Origin: Cinnamomum chago
Taxonomy: Eukaryota; Streptophyta; Magnoliopsida; Laurales; Lauraceae
Reading direction: 5' to 3'
Assembly: GCA_038049695.1 (NCBI GenBank)
Contig: CP142451.1
Coordinates: 8,306,001 to 8,370,000, forward strand
DNA: 64,000 nucleotides
The notes under the pieces were generated by a model. That model saw only the letters and a list, made by a program, of their open reading frames with translations. It ran no database searches and was not told the DNA's origin. Positions 24,801-34,019 of the stretch are shown one piece after another; the stretch's first letter is position 1, and each line of letters begins with the position of its first letter. Made by a program: the position numbers and the translations under genes.

Positions 24801-27800
24801 GTTGGGTTAGCAATTGGGAATCTTACTCTAGGCTGCATCAGTATGTGCCTGTGTGCGTAGGTATTTTCAGCGCAATGCCACAAGTGTAAGCCATAATGTC
24901 ACAGAAAAGAAGCTCTTCACTATACTATGAACCAGCAGACAACTAATCTGCTAAATGCTTATACGTGCATAGTGCACCGGTGTGGTGTTGTGTTGGATAA
25001 TGAAACAAAGTGAACCTAATACACCTAGTTTGGTAGGATACTGCCTCTAAAGGCAACCAGGGGCGAAGTGTATTGAAGAGGAGCTCCGCAATGACAAAAA
25101 AGAGGTGTTGATATTTCTCTCAAAGCCTATTGTAGTTGGGGACTCTAATGAAGCGTACGTGCTTGCCATTCTAAAAGCTCTGAGAATTTACTCCAGTTCC
25201 TTCTAGGAGAAATTGATTGTAAAGAGCGATTCTTCTAACACCATTGCTTGGGTTTTGCAGAAAGCTACCTTCCCTTGAATTTCACTATATTCTCAATGAG
25301 AACAGATCGTTGTCTGCATTGATTCAATGGTGTTAAATCATATTAATCACTCAGATAATGCCTTCATGGATTCATTAGCCATGGATAGAGGCTCATTTTG
25401 TTGGATCTTGGTGTTTCAGTTTTCCTTTTATTTGTTCTTGTTGTGGTTGGTTTTGGTATATGCTTTTATACCTAACCTTGTTGTAGTTTGCTGCTTCTAT
25501 CTTCTTCTTTTTTTTTAAAGTTTTGTTACCAATCATTGAAAAATAAAAGTGATGATATGAGATGCCCTATCTGTACAAAACTTAGATTTCCAGGAAATGT
25601 GGAATCAGGTTTGCACTTGTACACATGCCTGTAATATTGGTGATGAATTCCAATAAATATTCTCACAGAACAAAAGCACGGGTGAGACACCGATATTCAT
25701 ATCCATTTTAGATTCGGGGAAATGTTGAGGTGTGTCTGCCTGCCTATACCCTTGTTGACACTTGAGCATCATAAATAATAAAACTAGGCCAGATTATTAA
25801 ATCATCGACTACAATAACAAGCTTGTGTCCATACTGATATCTGAGCATCATGGACTACTACCAGTAACCTCATTATATTTTTATTCCCCACATATCATCA
25901 CTAACAACATAAAATGGACATACCCAAATATTATCTATAGCAAAATAAAAGCAATACCTGAATCGATGCGCTCTGGGGAAAGCAACGAATTACACCAGTC
26001 GAATCATTGAATAGAAACCATTTACAGGAAAAAGAGAGTAAAAAGTAAAAGGAAAAAAGTTAGCTTGTTATCTTTTATGGAAGAAGAGGTCCATCAATCC
26101 AATTTGGATTTGATTTTATGGAAGAAGACCACTGACCTTTGCTAGAAGCGAGCGTGTAAAGACCTTGCTATCAGCAAAATGAGCATTGCAAAGCCAGATG
26201 TGATGACCATTTGCAAGTGCTCTTCCAGGCAATCTGGGGTAGAACATAAACATCAAATTTGGTAATCATGTCAAAACAAAGAAGCAATTTGTAAAGGGAG
26301 AAAATGAAAACCAAATACCCACAAGAGCAAAACATGTGAAAAAGGTTGTTTAGGGTCTGAGAAAACTGTCTGGGTTTTTCTTCATAGTATCTAGCCTTAG
26401 AAAGTATAGGTTCAAATTTACATGAAGTTTCCTCTGTAGTATGAAATTACATATAGAGAAATTCACTTGTGGACGTTCACAGTCCACATAAAAGCTATAT
26501 GTAGGGGCCATCTAGATATGCATGTCAATCTGCATAGCAGGGGATTCAAAGGTGCCACAGCTAACAGAGAAAACTCATTTTTTAGAGAGAGGCTCCCATA
26601 AACTCTAGTCAGAATGGCTATAAGATGGAAGGACATATTTTCTAGTCTAATAGAAGAACTGATTGAGCCGACCCTATATTGATGGAGTAAGGCTAAGATG
26701 ATGAAGATTACGATCATGATGATGTGTGTGTTGTTAAGTAGTTAATTTGCCACGCCTCTAACACGTAGGGATTTTGGGTGTAATTTCTTAGAAACTAGGG
26801 ATGGTATCAGAGCCAACACAACCCAAGATCGAATTTGCGCAAGGCCAAAAAAAAAAAAAGGCACCAGGATGACACCCAAAATGCCTAGGCATTAAAGGTG
26901 CAGCAAACAAAACTACTTAACACCCCCCCTCGGGGTGGACACCGCCTGAACTCAAAGCACACACCCGCACAAGATGCAGCATGGGGCCTCTTTACCCTAC
27001 ACACATGCGCCTCACACAACACGGCATGGGGTCTTTTTTTGCCCTACGTGGATTCGAACTCGGGACATGTTGGCTCTAATACCATCTCAATCCCAAAACC
27101 AATTGGTGATGGAAAACTACACAAACAATTATTTAACAAACCTAATACCATCTCAATCCCAACACCGATTGGTGATGAAAAACTGCACAAATAACTACTT
27201 AACAAACCTAATACCATCTCAATCCCAAAACCAATTGGTGATGGAAAACTGCACAAACAACTACTTAACAAACCTAATACCATCTCAATCCCAAAACCAA
27301 TTGGTGATGAAAAACTGCACAAACAACTACTTAACAACCCCCCACCCCCCAGGGGGTGTTAAGTCATGTGCACAGGGCAAAGAGGCCCCATGCCACATCT
27401 TGGGCAAGTGTGTGCTTCGAGTCCGGGAGGTGTCCCGCTCAAGGGGGGTGTTGAGTAGTTAGTTTACCTCACCTTTATTGCCCAGGCATTTTGGGTGCAT
27501 TGGTTAACAACTTAAGATGGTATCAGAGCCAACATGTCCCTGCTTCAAATCCACGCAGAGCAAAAAAAGGCCTCATGCCGCATCTTGGGAGGGTGTGTGC
27601 TTCGAGTCCAGGCGGTGTTCCACCTAAAGGGGGTGTTAAGTAGTTAGTTTGTCACACCTTTAACGCCTAGATATTTTGAGTGCATTGGTTTACAACTTTA
27701 GAGATGCATCTTGTGTGCAGGCACATGTGCGTAGGGCAAAAAGGCTCCATGCCACGTCTTGTGAGGGCAAATGCTTTGAGTCTGGGCTATGTACTGCCCG

Positions 27801-30800
27801 GGGGAGGGGTTGTTAAGTAGTTCATTTGCCGCACCTCTAACGCCTAGGCATTTTGGATGTATTGGTTAGCCACATGAGATGTGTGGTCAAAAACCACAAT
27901 TGCCACACCGCCATCTAAAGCCACTTTTCATAGCAGCCCAACCTGGGGGAACCACTTGGACACATGCCAATGAAAGGGAAAACAGAAAAGAGGGGGCCGG
28001 AATGGAGGTGTGATAAAAAAATGGAGGCTATCTAATCATCCTAAACCCTAGATTTAAAGCCATCATATGTTAGACAAATTTTAGTACTTCACATCCACAA
28101 CACCACCCCAAAATGAATTTTCTTGCATGAATGGCACTCACCTAATTTGACATTCATCAAACCAATTTTATTCTTTGGATTGAATATAAAAAACAATATT
28201 TTGAGAAACTGCATATTTTAATAAACAGTTTAAAGCTTGAGGATTGATTTGTATGATAAATGTTCATTTATGACCCATAATAAATCATGGTTTTCTTTTA
28301 AATAAAATTCATGGTTTAATAAAAATCATGTTATTATAGTCATACACCATCACATAGCATCTCTGATAAATATCTATGCATATGTATAAAGTTCTGCATT
28401 TATATAACCCGTTATAGATCATGTTATTGCAGTCATACCTCTAGTTAATGTATTTCTTTTAAAAGTATATCTCTTATATAAATACTCCCAAATGCATGAG
28501 CTACTCTTGGGCTCACCATATCAGAAATCAGTACCACATTAGATAGAGTCAGCCATATCACATGGTAATATTAGCCTGATAATTCTCTAGTTACAGGTCT
28601 ATTTTGAACAAGTTTCCACTAAAATACAGATCCTACCCATCCTTGGATTTTTGCAAATTACAATGGTGTAACATTTTGGCAGCAAAGACAACCATATTCC
28701 GTTTCCAATCCACTGGTAGCTCAGTGGTGAGGCACCTGCCGGGCTCTCGTTCACAGAAACAACCACAGATCCATCCTGGTTGTAGCACTGGTAAGAGAGC
28801 CAAAAGGACAAATAATAATAATAACAATAATAATAATTCATTCTGGTATACACTTTTGGTGGGTAAATGTTAAAGTGAAGCAAAACAGAGATGCAAAGTG
28901 AAGCAAAACAGTGACGCAAAGTGAACCAAAATATGGCAAGACTGAAGCAACACATTGAAGCAAAAGATCCAATTTGATACCACAGATGAAGCAATTACCC
29001 TTGCCCAGGATTGAATGTGAAGGACATGCAGACTAAGTAGTACCACTCTGTATCTGTGAGATCCTCAGGCGACAATGAAGCCGAAGGCCTCTTGGATTGC
29101 TGGTTGCTGTCGCCAGCAGAAAGAGACCCGTACAATCTTCTCAGTTGCTCACTCCTCTCCAAACCCATTTGGTCAACACTGAGTTCCAGGGGTTGCAATT
29201 GTAACGTCTTCCTTGTCTTTATATCCCCATTGTAGTAGCCAGCACCCCATTCCAGCACCCTTGAAATCCCCATTTCCACAAAAACACACGGGAAAAGACA
29301 AATCTGAGAATAAAGCTTAAAAACTCTAAAAACATTACTCAACTTAGACATCTGTGATGATGTCATCAAAACTCAAATGTCCTGAATCACAAAAGCAAAC
29401 CAAAAGATTAAGGTCCCAAAGTGTCAAAGTGATGCCAATCTTTCCCAGAATAGGTCGTTATTTGTTTTGCCATGTTCTTGGGTGGGAACAGTATTACATA
29501 GGCAACTCTTTTTCTGATCCCAATTAATAGCAACAATGTTCCAGGTCTGACCTGAAGCATGGCCTATTATCATTGGGCAAGTGTGCCCCATTCTTAAGAA
29601 GGTTAAGACATGCAAAACAAGAATTTAAGGACATGTTTCATATTTGTTAAGTTTAAGTGGCCAGAACTAGCAACCTTGTGGTTGCAGCAATGAGAACCAT
29701 CCAACCTATGATACCCGGATACCTCAAAATCAGCAACATCCCATATCATATCCAATACTTCATCTTTTATGCATGAAATCTGTCCATCATACAAATTGCA
29801 TATCCAGACGGTATCTGGGCATCTTAGACATATTGCAACCTCGCCACTAGTATATACCCCAAATTGATAGTGAATTGGTCAGCAGAAAGGGATTTTATCC
29901 ACTTTGCTTTATGAATCAGTGCAGAAGCAGAAATTTATCAAAGGAGAGAGTGTTTTATGATACTAATCCTAAAATCCACTGGCACATAAGTGAGTTTCAA
30001 AAAGAAGAAAATCAATACCTATTAAGTTTATTTTCTGCAATGCTTCTATTCAGGAATATCATAGTGCACCGTATTTGAAGAGAGAAGACTGTGTGTGAAT
30101 GTGCACGCGTGCAGTTCACTAATTGGGTGAGCATCAGCAACAGGAGGCCAGAGAAGAACCCATCCTTCTCACTGATTAAGCCCGAAATTCATTTAAAGAT
30201 AACAAAACTGTCAACTCTGTTAGAATTTGCAGCTCGATTTATGTTATAGAAGTGTTCTTTCCTAGTTTGGATGACCAAGTGGATAGTTTCCATATCATAT
30301 AAATGCAACAAGTTTCTTATTTTGGGTATGAAGCATTTTAGAGAATGTGTTTCTTATTTTGGTCATAATTCTATCATGAAAGCATTATAGTTATAAGAAA
30401 CAACCTCATGATGCCTCTGTATAAAGGAAACTCTTATATGTCACAATTTGCAGTAAGAGAAGGGTTGGTCATTTAACTCCCTCTAAGGAGTTCAACATTC
30501 ATGAGTATTTTTTTATGGCATGGTTCATGTGATACAAAATTAGAAGTCCTTTTCGAAGGTGAGAGACTTTTTTTTCAGGATTATTTTGGTATTAAGCATG
30601 TATATGGTACATGATGGTGATCTCGTGTTCACTTTTTGGCTTTTGATGCACTAGATCTTCTTAGCTCTTGATACAACAAAGCCATTATCCTTTTCACCCA
30701 TGGATGTAGCACCATCCGTGGATGTAGTGTAGCGCTCCTCGCCACCATCTTGAAAATCTTAAGAGTTTTTTTTTTAACATATGGCTGGTTTGTTTAGATA

Positions 30801-31645
30801 GTGACCCCCTCAACGAAAATTTCTTGGGACCGCCGTTTACATAACCATTTGTAGAGTGAAACATGTAAATGTTGTCTCTTTTGTGGTTATATTGTTTATT
30901 TGAATCTTTTGTTTTTCTCTTTGGATGAGTGCTTCTCTACATGGCATCAAACTCTAAAAGTTCCACTAATCCATCACGCATTACATTATATCTAGAATAT
31001 AAATGGAAATCTTATGCAATAAAAGGATTCTGTTCAAAATAGTAAAGAAAAGGTGAATATTCAAGGATAAACATACATCTTTTTAAGAAAAATGCAAAGG
31101 ATATAGCAATATAGCATTGCTTAATGATCTCCAACCACTAGCAATATAGCTTTGCATAAGGACATTGAACTATAGATACCTCAAACCACTCTCAGAATTT
31201 TCACCCTTTTCATGGCATAGCTTCCACATTGCAACTTTCTTAAGGTTTGAAAAACACTGAATTTACTTAAAAGAAATTTGCGGACTGACATAGAGAACAA
31301 TAGAGAACAAGAAACAGAAAGGAATAAAAGGAAATAAGTTAAATGACTAAGTCACATTCATCCACCAAGAACAGAATATACACAAATAGCGCCTCTTTAA
31401 ATATGCTTCTTTAAATTAAAACAGACCCACATTGCTGGAACTAGCACAATTAGGCAAGAAGGCAAAAATAACAAAAACAGGGGGGAAATCGTTCTGAAGT
31501 CTTTCTTATATTCATACCCTGAATGTCTGGTAGAGAGAGACCAGAAGATTGCATAGCTCCATTGAATGCTCCTGACAGCAGCTGCGAGCTTTTTCCTCAA
31601 GAGGTCGTTTGGCACTACTTCCTGGTTTTGGAGCACAGTAGCCAT
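18819..31645 (-). CDS. GL3-like: bHLH transcription factor, GL3/EGL3/R type (8 exons)
   Basis: Exons in coding order: 31645-31518, 29259-28999, 26233-26137, 25972-25958, 23234-23178, 21494-20541, 19745-19305, 18890-18819. Together they make 2025 nt, one frame of 674 residues, with GT/AG at every intron. Residues 1-190 are the MYB-interacting N-terminus (IQWSYAIFW, VLEWGAGYYNGDIKTRK, EDLTDTEWYYLVCMSF, LPGRALANGHHIWLC, SASIQTVVCFP). Residues 191-470 are an acidic linker. The bHLH spans about 476-530: HVFLERRRREKLNEKF keeps the His-Glu-Arg trio for E-box contact, and DTIEYLKELEQRVDELE is helix 2. Residues about 595-674 form the C-terminal ACT-like dimerisation domain, ending RGAAVASVGMIKQAL. The NGDIKTRKT signature points to the GL3/EGL3/MYCA1 side of subgroup IIIf rather than TT8. 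Known members act in the nucleus with R2R3-MYB and WD40 proteins on anthocyanin and trichome/root-hair genes. I chose the first in-frame AUG. Introns are large and transposon-filled. Confidence 0.93.
20113..20361. mobile_element. Mutator-like foldback MITE in bHLH intron 6
   Basis: 249 bp flanked by a perfect 9-bp target duplication TTATAAAAA (20104-20112 and 20362-20370), the length typical of Mutator-like elements. The termini are inverted repeats starting GGGATATTGCTTGTACAAC, and complementarity continues inwards (GAAGTTTAA-TATTTCCC on both arms) for about 100 bp. There is no coding capacity. In the bHLH pre-mRNA it would fold into one long hairpin. Confidence 0.85.
22233..23098. mobile_element. 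Harbinger/Tourist-like element with internal tandem repeats, bHLH intron 5
   Basis: 866 bp with inverted termini GGGGACGTTTGTTT and GGGGTCGTTTGTTT and a TTA target duplication (22230-22232, 23099-23101), the PIF/Harbinger pattern. Subterminal ACATGTGAATCA motifs recur in both orientations. The core has about three related units of 130-170 bp, each with TCCGCCTTTTATGATTTTTT followed by CATGTGTCCAATTTTCAAC. No transposase is encoded. The element ends only about 80 bp from the 57-nt exon at 23178-23234. Confidence 0.8.
23320..23640 (-). mobile_element. LTR-element fragment with two PBS-like sites, bHLH intron 4
   Basis: On the minus strand TGGTATCAGAGCC at 23596-23584 is the complement of the 3' end of initiator methionine tRNA, the usual plant LTR-retrotransposon primer-binding site. 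A mutated copy (TAGTATCAGAGCAAC) lies about 215 bp away, near 23380. Both are preceded by AAGGAAA-TTAATAT. This suggests a degenerate small LTR element of a different family from that in intron 2. Confidence 0.4.
24085..24205. repeat. Tandem pair of about 75 bp, bHLH intron 4
   Basis: Two units share GAAGC-CATGCTTCATTTGGGGTGTACGCCTCAA and a following CATGCC/TCC-TA segment. No function is visible. Confidence 0.7.
25060..25555 (+). mobile_element. L1-type LINE 3' end, antisense in bHLH intron 4
   Basis: Plus-strand broken frames give the last part of a plant L1 RNase H: VVGDSNEAYVLAILKAL (acidic residue in NEA) at about 25134-25185, IVKSDSSNTIAWVLQKA at about 25217-25267, and HSDNAFMDSLAMDRG at about 25348-25390. 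A hydrophobic/Tyr-rich 3' tail and an AT-rich end near 25545 follow. Stops interrupt the frame. It is 5'-truncated, as most LINE insertions are, and opposite in direction to the bHLH gene. Confidence 0.7.
25958..25972 (-). other. GL3-like: 15-nt microexon of the bHLH gene (SASIQ)
   Basis: AGCGCATCGATTCAG encodes SASIQ and is bounded by TTCCCCAG and GTATTGC. It joins in phase 0 to LLAK (exon ending 26137) and TVVCFP (exon starting 23234), recreating the family motif LLAKSASIQTVVCFP exactly. Skipping it would delete five residues but keep the frame. Confidence 0.92.
26732..27872. mobile_element. Cluster of miniature LTR retrotransposons (TRIM/SMART-like), bHLH intron 2
   Basis: The right half is a plus-strand tandem: LTRs at 27449-27509, 27634-27694 and 27811-27872 (61-62 bp, starting TGTTRAGTAGTT, ending near TTAACA/TTTACA). 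The first is followed by the primer-binding site TGGTATCAGAGCC (27518-27530), about 95 bp of non-coding interior and a purine tract (TAAAGGGGG) abutting the next LTR. A further plus-strand LTR plus PBS lies at 26732-26824. A minus-strand copy occupies 27343-26868, with PBS variant TGGTATTAGAGCC (27084-27072), interior, G-rich tract and LTR ending near 26868. No protein is encoded, so any mobility would depend on other elements. Confidence 0.75.
27080..27343 (-). repeat. 4 x 66-bp tandem array derived from an LTR-like unit
   Basis: Four head-to-tail 66-bp units start at 27080, 27146, 27212 and 27278 with only a few differences. On the minus strand each unit begins TGTTAAGTAGTTG or a close variant and ends in GATGGTATTAG, that is, LTR start plus spacer plus the first bases of a primer-binding site. 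The array therefore looks like repeated copying of the LTR/PBS junction. Confidence 0.85.
28709..28842 (+). mobile_element. Possible tRNA-derived SINE, bHLH intron 2
   Basis: TGGTAGCTCAGTGGTGAGGCACC is a good A-box region, and GTTCACAGAAAC may be a weak B box. The sequence ends in an (AAT)n tract, 28811-28839. No convincing target duplication was found, and this lies only about 160 bp beyond exon 2. Confidence 0.4.
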
Positions 31646-32118
31646 ATTCCAACACATACAAAAGCAGAGGAGTAGATAACCAAACACCTCAGTCCATCCA
31701 AATGAAACTCAAAGGCAGAGTATGTGATGGGTTCTGTCAATTGCTATAGAAAACTCTTTGTTTCTCCTCCTATAGAAGAAAGAAACAGATTTCTGCCATT
31801 AACTTCTTTCTGTCATTCGGAACTAAGACTGACATAAAAAATCCAACTTGATCTACCCACTTGGAGGATTTTGAGCTGAAAAATTAGAAAACAAGAAGAA
31901 AAGACTGGTGGTAAGCAGTTACTGCAAAACCACCCTGGTTCTAGAGTGCAAAAGTCAAAGCCCAACTCATGAAAAGTCCCAACTTAAGAAGATGAAACTG
32001 GAAGTCTGAGACATGTAAGCTATTTCATAAAAGTAAAGAAAAATACAAAATATCTCTCTCTCTCTCTCATGGGTTTCTGCTATTCATCCACAAAAAACAG
32101 AACCCAACTCAGATACAG

Positions 32119-32176
32119 CTTTCAAACACACAAGGAAAGCTTTGTTGCTTTCAAACACACAAGGAAAGCTTTGTTG
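32119..32176. repeat. Perfect 29-bp tandem duplication
   Basis: Units 32119-32147 and 32148-32176 are identical, starting CTTTCAAACACACAAGG. They lie in the leader or promoter of the bHLH gene. A looser two-copy repeat follows at about 32282-32390 (GAGAAAA-TG-AACA, CCTACACT-CCC). Confidence 0.9.
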
Positions 32177-32692
32177 CAAAGCAGAGAAGTTAAAGCAATA
32201 GCATTAGCACTTCTCTGCTACTTTTCTCTGGTTTTGGACCTCAGAAGGAAAATTCCAGTTATCAAAGTATGATTTTTAGTTGAGAAAATTGAAACAATGG
32301 CCCTACACTACCCCAATAACCTCATGAAAGTATTATTTTTACTTGAGAAAACTGGAACACTGGTCCTACACTGCCCACAACCACCTTTCCTTCTTCTTTT
32401 TTCTGAGATGGGCTTCTGTTTTTCCCCCAGACACCAAAAAGGAAAAGGAAATCCAACTCAAACCAGATATTTCAACCCATAACAAAGGCAGGCCTACCAT
32501 ACACACCTATATCAAAATCATGATATATGAGGTGGGTTTTCTTTGAATTTTGTCCTTGATTTTTGAAAACAGAAAGCAAAGCACATTCACAGAGAACTTT
32601 GTTTTCTGATGTGGTAATGTGTTATTCTTTCACAAAAAACCAAAACCCAAAACCCAAAACAAATCTTGCCTTATTGTCAAATAAAAAAGTGG

Positions 32693-32700
32693 TTTTTATA
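32693..32700 (-). promoter_or_regulatory. Candidate TATA box of the bHLH gene
   Basis: On the minus strand CTATAAAAACCAC lies about 1.05 kb before the start codon. If used, the leader would be about 1 kb and, unspliced, would hold several upstream AUGs, so a leader intron is plausible. Another TATATA lies at about 33422-33429. The choice between them is not decided by sequence. Confidence 0.35.
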
Positions 32701-33924
32701 GAAGAAACCATGAAAGCAGCAGCACCATGAAAAGTAAAAATAAAGATGTCTTTTTCTCTATATCCTCATCATCTCTGGAAGACAGAAGCCAAAACCCATC
32801 TTCTCTCTTTGGGAGTGACTGAAGAAAAGGCAATGATAGAGAGAGTGGCAGATTTGCAATCCAAAACAGGAACACGGAAAGAAGCACATGTCTACTCCCC
32901 TTATTGCATTCTTCAGGAGCAGTAACTGCACAAGAGCCTGCCTATTTTGACTGAAGAGTACTAACCATTCATGGCATTAGAAGTCACCAGAGATTAAGAA
33001 ACACCAAAGTGGCCTCAAAAAAAAACACAGAAGAAGTCACCATAATAGCTCAATAGGGAGAAATGAATATACTCCCTCCCTCCCTCTTTTCTCTCTCCCC
33101 CTCTCTTTTGCATGTGATTTCTTATGCATCTTTGTGGGGGCCAACTCTCTACTTCACTTCAGCTTCATGGGGGATGGACTAGGAAGATACATGTCTGGAG
33201 CACCAATTTAGTATACACTCCTATGGGTTCCACTTCTAGATATGCATGACCCACTAATAGTAAACCATCATATGTGGGCCAGGCCATCAGAGAGCAAGAT
33301 ATTTGCTTATTTTTCCCATCAAATTGAACTCATTTTGTGCCTTTTGCTGTTTTCCTCCTCAATGTGGATGATTTATTACCAAAACAATAAAACACTCTCC
33401 AGTAGTCCAGTGTTCTTGAGAGTATATATGTAAGTGCTCCTGCGGTGTACTGTAAAAGTCGGCCAATGTTTTTAAAACATGTGACCCCCAGCCTCCCCTT
33501 CTCGGCTCTGGCTGGAGAGGAGAGAATACGCAGCCAACTACAATTCCTGGGTCTTTTTCCCTGGAAAGATTGATTTTACAATACTTTCCAGTAAAGTATT
33601 TTCAGGTAATGGACTCTTCCACCATGTGGGGCCCAGTTACATGGCCTGGAGAAAGGCATAGAAGTCTATATCTATATCTTAAATGGGAAAAGTACAAAAA
33701 TGGGTTCAAGGCAGTAAATGGGAATGGCTTGCTATCACTATACGTACTCACTTTATGGCAATATATTATATTGAGAGGGGACCAGTATCAGATTTGTTAT
33801 GATTGAAGCACATGGTCCAATCCAATCTATATGTGGTTTCCATGAGTTACTCAGATTTCTTACCATGAATGACTTCAAGATTGGTCTCACCTCAGTTAGA
33901 AAGAGATTTTGGGCCATTGCCAAT

Positions 33925-34006
33925 TTAGCGTGTGTGTGTGTGTGTGAGTGATTGACTTGGGGAGGGAGGGAGGGGGGCCGGGCCATACTCTCTCTCTCTC
34001 TCTCTG
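33925..34006. repeat. GT and CT dinucleotide microsatellites
   Basis: (GT)n at about 33930-33947, a GGGAGG-rich patch, then (TC)n at about 33988-34005. Likely polymorphic, with no other role visible. Confidence 0.85.
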
Positions 34007-34019
34007 TACTTTCTTTGCC

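Noticed and set aside
27044-27337. Open frame with 22-residue protein repeats
   Set aside because: It is a by-product of the 66-bp LTR-derived tandem array (66 is a multiple of 3); no start context, splice context or domain.
27080-27343. CRISPR-like regular array
   Set aside because: The repeats are head-to-tail with no unique spacers, in a plant intron; they are explained by LTR-unit duplication.
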